From contig DIEE01000164.1 of assembly GCA_002418465.1 (NCBI GenBank), positions 1,992 to 9,228 on the forward strand: DNA of 7,237 bases, in the 5' to 3' direction. Positions 1 through 6,079 of this stretch are shown here, piece by piece. The stretch's first letter is position 1. Every line of letters begins with the position of its first letter. This stretch comes from Pseudomonas sp. UBA5782. Its GTDB lineage: Bacteria > Pseudomonadota > Gammaproteobacteria > Pseudomonadales > Pseudomonadaceae. The notes under the pieces were generated by a model. It ran no database searches. It was given only the letters and a program-made list of their open reading frames with translations, and was not told the origin of the DNA. The position numbers and the translations under genes were made by a program.

Positions 1-429
1 TGTGTAGCGCCCGTCGGCCATCTCGCATTCGGTGGCGAGCAGCGTCTCCACGCCCAACCGCGCGGCGATGGGTTCTGTGACGAAGCGGTTGGTGGCGGTG
101 ATGATCAGCAGCCTGTCGCCGGCCGCGCGGTGTTCGGCCAGCAGCGCCTCGCCCTTGGCCAGGATGATCGGCTCGATGCATTCCCGCATGAATTCCAGGT
201 GCCAGTCGGCCAGTTGGCGCATCTCGCTGCGGCCGAGGATTTCCAGGCTGAAGTTGAGGTAGTTCTGGATGTCCAGCTTGCCGGCCAGGTAATCCTGGTA
301 GAAGGCGTCGTTGCGCGCCTTGTAGGCGACACCGTCGAGGATGCCGCGCGCGCACAGCCAGTCGCCCCAGGCATGGTCGCTGTCGCCGCCCAGGAGGGTG
401 TTGTCGAGATCGAATAGGGCCAGACGCAC
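1..429 (-). CDS. HAD-superfamily (IB-like) phosphatase, partial (C-terminus outside window)
   Basis: Reading leftwards from a GTG start at 429, the frame is open for 143 codons to the window edge; the C-terminal part is missing. The N-terminus has the HAD motif I, FDLDNT, with nucleophile Asp7 and general acid Asp9, and a hydrophobic strand ending in Thr111 (LLIITATN) fits motif II. The residues between form a helical cap as in the SerB-like subclass IB. The family consists of Mg-dependent cytoplasmic phosphohydrolases. Pseudomonas proteins in this position next to rppH are annotated as HAD hydrolase, sometimes as an alternative histidinol-phosphatase; I cannot confirm the substrate. The start is supported by GAGG six bases upstream and by motif I lying, as usual, at the extreme N-terminus. 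It diverges from rppH across a 188-nt gap. Confident about the family, not about the substrate. Confidence 0.88.
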   Translation of the reverse strand, partial: MRLALFDLDNTLLGGDSDHAWGDWLCARGILDGVAYKARNDAFYQDYLAGKLDIQNYLNFSLEILGRSEMRQLADWHLEFMRECIEPIILAKGEALLAEHRAAGDRLLIITATNRFVTEPIAARLGVETLLATECEMADGRYT

Positions 430-435
430 GGTGAA

Positions 436-439
436 CCTC
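436..439 (-). promoter_or_regulatory. Ribosome binding site of the HAD phosphatase gene
   Basis: On the minus strand GAGG lies six bases before the GTG at 429. It supports a non-ATG start that would otherwise be missed, since no ATG gives the complete motif I. Confidence 0.6.
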
Positions 440-459
440 ACTTGCCGAAAAGCCCGCAG

Positions 460-477
460 CATAGCGAAAAAGCTATG
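460..477 (-). repeat. Perfect 6-bp inverted repeat upstream of the HAD gene
   Basis: CATAGC (460-465) and GCTATG (472-477) flank the six bases GAAAAA. The repeat lies about 30 nt upstream of the HAD gene start, in its leader or promoter. It could be a protein-binding dyad or a small mRNA hairpin. No clear -35/-10 pair was found around it, so the function is open. Confidence 0.4.
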
Positions 478-604
478 AACGCTGCAGGTGCGCCGGCATT
501 TGTGGCGCGGCATGGCGGCGATTTCGCCGAATCGCCGCGCGCAGGCGCCAGGCGCCTTTCGGCCGCGTGCCCTTTTATGGAACAATGCCGAAACATGCGT
601 TTAC

Positions 605-608
605 GAGG
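605..608 (+). promoter_or_regulatory. Ribosome binding site that decides the rppH start
   Basis: GAGG lies nine bases before GTG 618. In-frame upstream starts exist (GTG 567, ATG 585), but neither has a comparable site, and the residues they would add (MPFYGTMPKHAFTRLFA) are not part of the usual family N-terminus. Confidence 0.6.
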
Positions 609-617
609 TTGTTCGCC

Positions 618-1097
618 GTGATCGATCCTGATGGTTTCCGCCCGAATGTCGGCATCATCCTGACCAATGATGTCGGGCAGGTGCTCTGGGCGCGTCGCAT
701 CAATCAGGATTCCTGGCAGTTCCCCCAGGGCGGCATCAACGACCGCGAAACGCCCGAGGAAGCGCTGTTTCGCGAGTTGACCGAGGAAGTCGGCCTCGAG
801 GAACAGGATGTGCGTATCCTCGCCTGCACCCGCGGCTGGCTGCGTTATCGCCTGCCGCAGCGCCTGGTGCGCACCAACAGCCAGCCGTTGTGCATCGGCC
901 AGAAACAGAAATGGTTCCTCCTGCGCCTGACCGGCGCGGAGGAGCGGGTGCGCATGGACCTGACCGGCAAGCCCGAGTTCGACGGCTGGCGCTGGGTCAG
1001 TTACTGGTATCCGCTGGGCCAGGTGGTGACCTTCAAACGCGAGGTTTACCGCCGGGCCCTGAAAGAACTCGCCCCACGCCTGCTGGCGCGGGACTGA
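618..1097 (+). CDS. rppH: RNA 5'-pyrophosphohydrolase RppH (Nudix hydrolase)
   Basis: This 159-aa cytoplasmic Nudix enzyme converts 5'-triphosphate (or diphosphate) ends of mRNA to monophosphate, which triggers RNase E-dependent decay; older names are NudH and YgdP. The Nudix box is complete at residues 38-60: Gly38, Glu44, then RELTEEVGL with the metal-binding glutamates Glu53, Glu56 and Glu57. Family hallmarks include the N-terminal DGFRPNVGIIL, WQFPQGGI before the box, and a C-terminal FDGWRWVSYWYPLGQVV segment. The length matches the Pseudomonas family. The GTG start was chosen because GAGG precedes it and the protein then begins MIDPDGFRP as expected. ptsP follows after 21 nt, an arrangement conserved in many gammaproteobacteria and probably one transcript. 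Nothing appears broken. Confidence 0.97.
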   Translation: MIDPDGFRPNVGIILTNDVGQVLWARRINQDSWQFPQGGINDRETPEEALFRELTEEVGLEEQDVRILACTRGWLRYRLPQRLVRTNSQPLCIGQKQKWFLLRLTGAEERVRMDLTGKPEFDGWRWVSYWYPLGQVVTFKREVYRRALKELAPRLLARD

Positions 1098-1118
1098 CCA
1101 CCGACCTAGAGCCGAGCC

Positions 1119-3398
1119 ATGCTCAACACGCTGCGTAAGATCGTCCAGGAAGTGAATGCCGCCAAGGACCTCAAGGCGGCGTTGGGCATCATCGTGTTGC
1201 GGGTCAAGGAAGCCATGGGCAGCCATGTCTGCTCGGTCTACCTGCTCGACCCGGAATCCAATCGCTTCGTGCTGATGGCCACCGAGGGCCTCAACAAGCG
1301 CTCCATCGGCAAGGTCAGCATGGCGCCGAACGAAGGCCTGGTCGGCCTGGTCGGTACCCGCGAAGAGCCGCTGAATCTCGAAAACGCCTCCGATCACCCG
1401 CGCTACCGCTACTTCGCCGAGACCGGCGAGGAACGTTACGCCTCCTTCCTCGGCGCGCCGATCATCCACCACCGCCGGGTGATGGGCGTGCTGGTGATCC
1501 AGCAGAAGGAAAACCGCCAGTTCGACGAGGGCGAGGAAGCCTTCCTGGTGACGATGAGCGCGCAGCTCGCCGGGGTCATCGCTCACGCCGAGGCCACCGG
1601 CTCGATCCGCGGCCTGGGCCGGCAGGGCAAGGGCATCCAGGAAGCGCGCTTCGTCGGCGTGCCCGGCGCGCCCGGCGCGGCGGTCGGTACCGCGGTGGTG
1701 GTACTGCCGCCGGCCGATCTGGAAGTGGTGCCGGACAAGCCGATCAAGGACATCGAGGCCGAGGTCGAGCGCTTCAAGGCGGCGCTGGAAGGCGTGCGCC
1801 AGGACATGCGCGAGCTGTCCAGCAAGCTCGCCAGCCAGCTGCGCAAGGAAGAACGCGCGCTGTTCGACGTCTACCTGATGATGCTCGACGATGCCTCCAT
1901 CGGCCTCGAAGTGAAGCGCGTGATCCGTACCGGTCAGTGGGCCCAGGGCGCGCTGCGCCAGGTGGTTATGGAGCACGTAAAGCGCTTCGAGCTGATGGAC
2001 GACCACTACCTGCGCGAGCGCGCCTCGGACGTGAAGGATATCGGCCGGCGCCTGCTCGCCTACCTGCAGGAAGAGCGCAAGCAGAACCTGGTCTACGAAG
2101 ACAACACCATCCTGGTCAGCGAGGAGCTGTCGCCAGCGATGCTCGGCGAAGTGCCGCAGGGCAAGCTGGTCGGCCTGGTCTCGGTACAGGGCTCGGGCAA
2201 CTCCCACGTGGCGATCCTGGCCCGCGCCATGGGCATTCCCACGGTGATGGGGGTGGTCGACCTGCCGTACTCGAAGGTCGATGGCATCCAGCTGATCGTC
2301 GACGGCTACCACGGCGAGGTCTTCACCAACCCCAGCGAAATCCTCCGCCGGCAGTACGCCGAAGTGGTCGAGGAGGAGCGCCAGCTGACCCAGGGCCTGG
2401 ACGCCCTGCGCGCGTTGCCGTGCGAGACGCTGGACGGTCACCGCATGCCGCTGTGGGTCAACACCGGGCTGCTTGCCGACGTGGTGCGTGCGCAGGAGCG
2501 CGGCGCCGAGGGCGTCGGCCTGTACCGCAGCGAAGTGCCGTTCATGAACGGCCAGCGCTTTCCGAGCGAGAAGGAGCAACTGGCGATCTACCGCGAGCAG
2601 CTCGCCGCCTTCCATCCGCTGCCGGTGACCATGCGCACGCTGGACATCGGCGGCGACAAGTCGCTGTCGTATTTCCCGATCAAGGAAAACAATCCGTTCC
2701 TCGGCTGGCGCGGCATCCGCGTCACCCTCGATCACCCGGAAATCTTCCTGGTCCAGGCGCGCGCCATGCTCAAGGCCAGCGAAGGGCTGAACAACCTGCG
2801 CATCCTGCTGCCGATGATTTCCGGCATCCACGAGCTGGAAGAGGCGCTGCACCTGATCCACCGCGCCTGGGGCGAGGTGCGCGACGAGGGCACCGACGTG
2901 CCGCTGCCGCCGGTGGGCGTGATGATCGAGATTCCCGCGGCGGTCTACCAGACCCGCGACCTGGCGCGGCAGGTGGACTTCCTCTCGGTCGGCTCCAACG
3001 ACCTGACCCAGTACCTGCTGGCCGTGGACCGCAACAACCCGCGCGTCGCCGACCTCTACGACTACCTGCACCCGGCGGTGCTGCAGGCGCTGCAGCACGT
3101 GGTGCGCGATGCGCACGCCGAAGGCAAGCCGGTAAGCATCTGCGGCGAGATGGCTGGCGATCCTTCCGCTGCCGTACTGCTGCTGGCGATGGGCTTCGAC
3201 AGCCTGTCGATGAACGCCACCAACCTGCCCAAGGTGAAGTGGCTGCTGCGCCAGATCAGCCTGAGCAAGGCCAAGGAGTTGCTGGCGCAACTGATGACCA
3301 TCGACAACCCGCAGGTCATCCACAGCACCCTGCACCTGGCGCTGCGCAACCTCGGCCTGGGCCGGGTGATCAATCCGGCGGCGAACGTGCAGGCCTGA
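1119..3398 (+). CDS. ptsP: PtsP, enzyme I of the nitrogen phosphotransferase system (EI-Ntr)
   Basis: This 759-aa cytoplasmic phosphotransferase takes phosphate from phosphoenolpyruvate and passes it through NPr (PtsO) to EIIA-Ntr (PtsN), a regulatory chain linked to nitrogen, potassium and carbon balance. Domains in order: a GAF sensor at about residues 4-165, which separates EI-Ntr from the sugar-PTS EI; the NPr-interacting helical region at about 175-310; the swivelling phosphohistidine domain with His363 in GSGNSHVAILARAMGIP; and the PEP-binding barrel from about 420. The barrel has Arg470 (GLYRSE), the DIGGDK motif, the PEP-utiliser signature DFLSVGSNDLTQ starting at Asp620, and catalytic Cys675 in SICGEMAGDP. 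In E. coli the GAF domain senses glutamine; the same role here is inferred. The ribosome site before the ATG is weak, so coupling to rppH is likely. The gene is full length. Confidence 0.97.
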   Translation: MLNTLRKIVQEVNAAKDLKAALGIIVLRVKEAMGSHVCSVYLLDPESNRFVLMATEGLNKRSIGKVSMAPNEGLVGLVGTREEPLNLENASDHPRYRYFAETGEERYASFLGAPIIHHRRVMGVLVIQQKENRQFDEGEEAFLVTMSAQLAGVIAHAEATGSIRGLGRQGKGIQEARFVGVPGAPGAAVGTAVVVLPPADLEVVPDKPIKDIEAEVERFKAALEGVRQDMRELSSKLASQLRKEERALFDVYLMMLDDASIGLEVKRVIRTGQWAQGALRQVVMEHVKRFELMDDHYLRERASDVKDIGRRLLAYLQEERKQNLVYEDNTILVSEELSPAMLGEVPQGKLVGLVSVQGSGNSHVAILARAMGIPTVMGVVDLPYSKVDGIQLIVDGYHGEVFTNPSEILRRQYAEVVEEERQLTQGLDALRALPCETLDGHRMPLWVNTGLLADVVRAQERGAEGVGLYRSEVPFMNGQRFPSEKEQLAIYREQLAAFHPLPVTMRTLDIGGDKSLSYFPIKENNPFLGWRGIRVTLDHPEIFLVQARAMLKASEGLNNLRILLPMISGIHELEEALHLIHRAWGEVRDEGTDVPLPPVGVMIEIPAAVYQTRDLARQVDFLSVGSNDLTQYLLAVDRNNPRVADLYDYLHPAVLQALQHVVRDAHAEGKPVSICGEMAGDPSAAVLLLAMGFDSLSMNATNLPKVKWLLRQISLSKAKELLAQLMTIDNPQVIHSTLHLALRNLGLGRVINPAANVQA

Positions 3399-3438
3399 TC
3401 CGCTTCGCCCACAGCCGCCGCTCCAGCCCTTTCTCCCC

Positions 3439-3470
3439 TGCGCCGTTGCGAGTTATTCGCAGCTGGCGCA
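3439..3470 (+). terminator. Strong stem-loop after ptsP, no U-tract
   Basis: TGCGCC (3439-3444) pairs with GGCGCA (3465-3470). After a single bulged T at 3464 the stem continues G3445-C3463, T3446-G3462 and TGCGA/TCGCA (3447-3451 with 3457-3461), closing on the loop GTTAT. That makes about 13 pairs, one of them G-T. The hairpin begins 41 nt after the ptsP stop. No T-run follows, so it is not a classical intrinsic terminator; it may protect the 3' end of the rppH-ptsP mRNA or mark a rho-dependent end. Confidence 0.4.
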
Positions 3471-3499
3471 TGGCCGGTTGCCGAGTCTTGCTTTACAGT

Positions 3500-3521
3500 T
3501 CATGTCACGACTCGTCATGAC
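3500..3521. promoter_or_regulatory. Dyad-rich patch just upstream of the GntR gene
   Basis: TCATG (3500-3504) mirrors CATGA (3516-3520), and inside it ACGA-C-TCGT (3507-3515) is a perfect short dyad, though the two centres differ by one base. It ends 10 nt before the regulator's start, where an autoregulatory operator would be expected. It does not match the candidate operator at 4559-4572, so a shared regulator is uncertain. No good -35/-10 pair was seen near it. Confidence 0.25.
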
Positions 3522-3530
3522 GCGTAGCCC

Positions 3531-4277
3531 ATGAACTCCAAGACGCCCGCCCAACTGACCCCTCATTCGCCGGTGCCGCTGTATACCCAGCTCAAGGAAC
3601 TGCTGCGTGCGCAGATTCTCGACGGGGTGTTCGCGCCGCACACGCGGATGTCCTCCGAAAGCGAGCTGGGCGAGGCCTACGGGGTCAGCCGCATTACCGT
3701 GCGCCAGGCGCTCGGCGACCTGCAGAAGGAGGGGCTGATCTTCAAGATCCACGGCAAGGGCACCTTCGTTGCCAAGCCTAAGGCGGTGCAGAACGTCAGC
3801 ACGTTGCAGGGCCTTTCGGAGGCGATGTCGGCATCCGGCCACGAGGTGCTCAACCGCATGCTCAGCCTGCTGTTCGTCCCCGCCGGGCGACTGGTGGCGG
3901 AGCGCCTGGGCGTGGCGGAGAACACCACCGTCTGCGAGATCAAGCGGGTGCGCCTGATCAACCGCGAGCCGGTATCGCTGGAGGTCACCTACCTGAGCCA
4001 GGCGCTCGGCGAGCGCCTGCAGAAGGCCGACCTGGTGACCCGCGACATCTTCCTGATCCTGGAGAACGACTGTGGCGTGCCGCTGGGCCACGCGGACCTG
4101 GCGATCGACGCGATTCTCGCCGATGCCGAGCTGGCCAAGGCACTGCAGGTGTCGGTGGATGCGCCGATCATGCGTATCGAACGCCTGACCCACGCCGCGG
4201 ACGGCACGCCGCTGGACTTCGAGTTCCTCTACTACCGCGGCGACGCCTTCCAGTACCGCCTGCGCGTCGACCGCTAG
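3531..4277 (+). CDS. GntR-family transcriptional regulator, HutC subfamily (UTRA domain)
   Basis: This 248-aa DNA-binding regulator has an N-terminal winged helix-turn-helix at about residues 15-81; the recognition region is SSESELGEAYGVSRITVRQAL, and the wing ends HGKGTFVAKPK. A C-terminal UTRA ligand-binding domain covers about 99-243, with the characteristic REPVSLEVTYLS and GTPLDFEFLYYRGD segments. Most family members are repressors released by a small ligand related to the pathway they control. The ATG is fixed: an in-frame TAG at 3525 excludes any upstream start, and the next Met is residue 40, inside the HTH domain. No Shine-Dalgarno sequence precedes it, so expression is probably low, as suits a repressor. 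The gene has its own terminator and lies just upstream of the ABC uptake operon, the probable target. Effector unknown. Confidence 0.93.
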   Translation: MNSKTPAQLTPHSPVPLYTQLKELLRAQILDGVFAPHTRMSSESELGEAYGVSRITVRQALGDLQKEGLIFKIHGKGTFVAKPKAVQNVSTLQGLSEAMSASGHEVLNRMLSLLFVPAGRLVAERLGVAENTTVCEIKRVRLINREPVSLEVTYLSQALGERLQKADLVTRDIFLILENDCGVPLGHADLAIDAILADAELAKALQVSVDAPIMRIERLTHAADGTPLDFEFLYYRGDAFQYRLRVDR

Positions 4278-4296
4278 CCTTCCCGCTGCCTGCTCC

Positions 4297-4319
4297 GAGG
4301 CCGTCCACCGGACGGCCTC
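4297..4319 (+). terminator. Rho-independent terminator of the GntR gene
   Basis: GAGGCCGTCC (4297-4306) pairs perfectly with GGACGGCCTC (4310-4319) around the three-base loop ACC. This 10-bp GC-rich stem begins 19 nt after the regulator's stop and is followed by a modest T-rich tail (TGCGTTTCTG). It separates regulator transcription from the downstream operon. Confidence 0.8.
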
Positions 4320-4346
4320 TGCGTTTCTGCCACCTGCCGCGCCGGC

Positions 4347-4362
4347 ACTTGTCCTACTTGTC
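4347..4362. repeat. Direct repeat ACTTGTC x2
   Basis: Two identical 7-mers ACTTGTC begin nine bases apart. Each contains CTTGT, the left half of the candidate operator at 4559-4572. They could be half-sites for the neighbouring regulator, or chance; no matching right half (ACAAG) stands beside them. Confidence 0.3.
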
Positions 4363-4482
4363 GCATCGCGCGGAGGCCGTGTTGCGCCGCGCTGGTACCC
4401 GACTGCGCCACTCGCACCAGCGAAGGGCGTCGCGCGGCGCCGGAGCCGGCCGCACGCTTGCGCCACTACCTGCGAATTAATC

Positions 4483-4495
4483 CTTGAGAAACAAG
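4483..4495. repeat. Loose dyad CTTGAGAAACAAG
   Basis: CTTG (4483-4486) and CAAG (4492-4495) are inverted around five bases. The outer bases match the operator at 4559-4572, but the spacing is one base shorter. It may be an auxiliary binding site about 76 bp upstream of the main dyad. Confidence 0.25.
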
Positions 4496-4543
4496 CGGCT
4501 ATGCCGTCGCTGCGACAGGGTGGCACGGCCAATGCACCCGTAT

Positions 4544-4572
4544 TTGAAGCCGTTATGGCTTGTTAGTACAAG
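4544..4572 (+). promoter_or_regulatory. Candidate sigma-70 promoter of the ABC operon
   Basis: TTGAAG (4544-4549) and TACAAG (4567-4572) each match four of six consensus bases and are separated by exactly 17 nt. Transcription would begin near 4579, giving a leader of about 18 nt with AGG (4585-4587) in front of the ATG at 4597. The match is moderate, which would suit a promoter kept low by a repressor. Confidence 0.4.
4559..4572. promoter_or_regulatory. HutC-like operator candidate, CTTGTTAGTACAAG
   Basis: The 14-mer is a dyad with five matching outer pairs (CTTGT/ACAAG); only the sixth pair (T4564/T4567) breaks it. HutC of Pseudomonas is known to bind palindromes of the form TGTA-N2-TACA, and the core here, TGTTAGTACA, differs from that form at one base. 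It covers the -10 of the candidate promoter, so a bound UTRA regulator would block RNA polymerase. Assigning the neighbouring regulator to this site is inference. Confidence 0.5.
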
Positions 4573-4596
4573 TTGCCGGACTACAGGTGCACAATC

Positions 4597-5979
4597 ATGA
4601 ACAACCGTAAAAGCCTGATCGTGTCATGCGTGTTCGCTTCACTGTCGGTGCTGGGCAACCCAGCGTTCGCCGAGACCATTCGCATCGGTATCGGCCACCA
4701 GAGCATGGTGACCAATACGGTCTCCGGCGGCGTGGTACTGGAGAAACTCAAGCTGATCGAGAAGTACCTGCCCAGGGACGGCAAGTACGCCGATGCCGAC
4801 TACAGGATCGATTTCAAGGATTACGATTCCGGCCCGCCAATCACCAACCAGATGCTCGCCGGCAAGCTGGATTTCGGCGTGATGGGCGACTACCCGCTGA
4901 TCGTCAACGGCGCCAAGTTCCATGAAACCGGCAAGCTGCAGACGCGCCTGATCGGCATCACCGGCTACAACCGCCGCGGCACCGGCAACGGCATCGTGGT
5001 GCCGACCGGCTCCTCGGTGCAGAGCCTCGCCGATCTCGCCGGCAAGTCGATTTCCACCCCGGTCGGCAGCGCCGCCTGGGGCATGACGCTGAAAGCCCTG
5101 CGCGACGCCAAGCTGTTCGACCAGGTGACCATCGTCAACCAGGCGCCGCCGGTGGGCGCGGCGAACATCGCCGCCGGCAAGATCGACGCGCATGCGGACT
5201 TCTGCCCCTGGTCGGAAATCATGGAGTTCCGCGGCACCGGGCGGAAGATCTTCGACGGCAGCGAGGCCGGCATCCCGACCTTCCACGGCATCGTCGTGCG
5301 TGACGACTACGCGAAGAAATACCCGGAAGTGGTGCAGGCCGTGCTCCAGGCCACGCTGGAAGCGCAGCGCTGGATCCAGGCCGATCCGGTGCGCGCGGCG
5401 ACCCAGGTGGCCGAGTGGACCGGCGTCGACAAGGAGGTGCTCTACCTCTACTTCAGCGCCGGCGGCATCACCACCATGGACGCCAGCATCAAGCCGGCCT
5501 GGATCGAGGCGCTGAAGTACGACCACGCGCTGTTGCAGAAGGAGAAGCAGATTCCCGACCTCGACTTCGCCCAGTGGATCGACGACAGCTACCTGAAGAA
5601 AGCCTACGCCGCCGCCGGCCAGGACTACCCGGCGGCGCTGCAGACGATGGTCGAGCCGATCCCCGCAAACCCGGCGCTCAAGCCGGCGGAAATCTGGTTC
5701 GCCGACGCCGGCGTGGTCGGTTACGACAGCGTCGCGGCGATGCTCGAGGCCTACAGGCAGGCCGGCGCGGCGGGCAGGAAGGTCAACGCCAGCTACGTCT
5801 ACGACAAGCCGAGCGGGATCAAGCTGTTCGGCAAGTCGGCCTACCTGGTGCAGGAAGCCTCCGGCGCGGTCGTTGCCTTCCAGAAGAAGGTCGATTCCGA
5901 GCAGTACGTCGCCCAGTCCGGAGGCAAGCCGCTGACGCTGGCCGCCTTCGCCGACGCCAAGGTGGCCGCCGCCGACTGA
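4597..5979 (+). CDS. NitT/TauT-type ABC transporter substrate-binding protein with extended C-terminus
   Basis: This is a periplasmic binding protein of 460 aa. A Sec signal peptide is clear: Asn-Asn-Arg-Lys, a hydrophobic core, then cleavage expected after AFA at residue 25; no lipobox Cys. Mature residues 26 to about 355 look like the SsuA/TauA/NMT1-like type II fold: strand IRIGIG, ITNQMLAGKLDFGVMGDYPLI, a GNGIVVP strand, LADLAGKSISTP and the HADFCPWSEIMEF region. Relatives bind nitrate, sulfonates, taurine or similar small molecules; the ligand here is unknown. About 100 further residues (roughly 360-458) are not part of that fold and resemble NosL. The start is ATG 4597: AGG lies nine bases upstream and the signal peptide then begins correctly. 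An in-frame TTG at 4573 would add eight residues and has no ribosome site. It is the first gene of the ABC operon. Confidence 0.9.
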   Translation: MNNRKSLIVSCVFASLSVLGNPAFAETIRIGIGHQSMVTNTVSGGVVLEKLKLIEKYLPRDGKYADADYRIDFKDYDSGPPITNQMLAGKLDFGVMGDYPLIVNGAKFHETGKLQTRLIGITGYNRRGTGNGIVVPTGSSVQSLADLAGKSISTPVGSAAWGMTLKALRDAKLFDQVTIVNQAPPVGAANIAAGKIDAHADFCPWSEIMEFRGTGRKIFDGSEAGIPTFHGIVVRDDYAKKYPEVVQAVLQATLEAQRWIQADPVRAATQVAEWTGVDKEVLYLYFSAGGITTMDASIKPAWIEALKYDHALLQKEKQIPDLDFAQWIDDSYLKKAYAAAGQDYPAALQTMVEPIPANPALKPAEIWFADAGVVGYDSVAAMLEAYRQAGAAGRKVNASYVYDKPSGIKLFGKSAYLVQEASGAVVAFQKKVDSEQYVAQSGGKPLTLAAFADAKVAAAD

Positions 5980-5994
5980 ATCCACAGCGGACGA

Positions 5995-6013
5995 GCGGGG
6001 CGCCAGACCCCGC
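5995..6013 (+). other. Intercistronic hairpin between binding protein and permease genes
   Basis: GCGGGG (5995-6000) pairs with CCCCGC (6008-6013) around the seven-base loop CGCCAGA. It lies in the 100-nt gap after the binding-protein gene and lacks a T-run. Such hairpins often protect the upstream message or reduce read-through, so that more binding protein than permease is made; that role here is inference. Confidence 0.4.
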
Positions 6014-6079
6014 CGCCGGTTAGCAATACCTTGTACGAGGCTCCCAGAGCCCGTGCCCCGTGTAGCCGCGAGGTGTGTG

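Larger units (their letters stand above)
4278..4596. other. 319-nt gene-free interval between regulator and ABC operon
   Basis: No credible coding frame was seen on either strand. From left to right it contains: the regulator's terminator (4297-4319); a short hairpin TGCCG-CGC-CGGCA (4335-4347); two direct copies of ACTTGTC (4347-4353 and 4356-4362); a very GC-rich stretch to about 4465; an A/T-rich patch GAATTAAT (4474-4481); a loose dyad CTTGAGAAACAAG (4483-4495); and the candidate promoter/operator at 4544-4572. I recognised no riboswitch or tRNA. Confidence 0.7.

Noticed and set aside
543..556. Tandem AGGCGCC AGGCGCC, able to fold as GGCGC-CAG-GCGCC followed by TTTC
   Set aside because: No gene ends upstream on this strand, so it is not a terminator. 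In such GC-rich sequence a short repeat of this kind is easily due to chance.
2190..2225. PtsP phosphohistidine motif reads GSGNSH rather than the GGxTSH of sugar EI
   Set aside because: The histidine itself (His363) and the following AILARAMGIP are intact. I take the variation as ordinary for the EI-Ntr branch rather than as a defect.
438..3335. 965-codon open frame on the minus strand
   Set aside because: It lies antisense to rppH and ptsP, both recognised with intact catalytic motifs. The His/Gln/Arg/Ala-rich composition without recognisable domains is what GC-biased codon usage produces in this antisense frame.
1937..3520. 527-codon plus-strand frame overlapping ptsP
   Set aside because: An out-of-frame shadow of ptsP, dominated by Arg, Pro, Gly and Ala and without motifs.
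3453..4532. 359-codon minus-strand frame across the GntR gene
   Set aside because: It is antisense to a well-supported regulator, crosses its terminator, and has no recognisable domain.
4278..4596. Possible riboswitch (for example guanidine or other) before the importer
   Set aside because: I saw no conserved riboswitch core, and the predicted leader between promoter and ATG is only about 18 nt. A covariance-model scan with Rfam would settle it.
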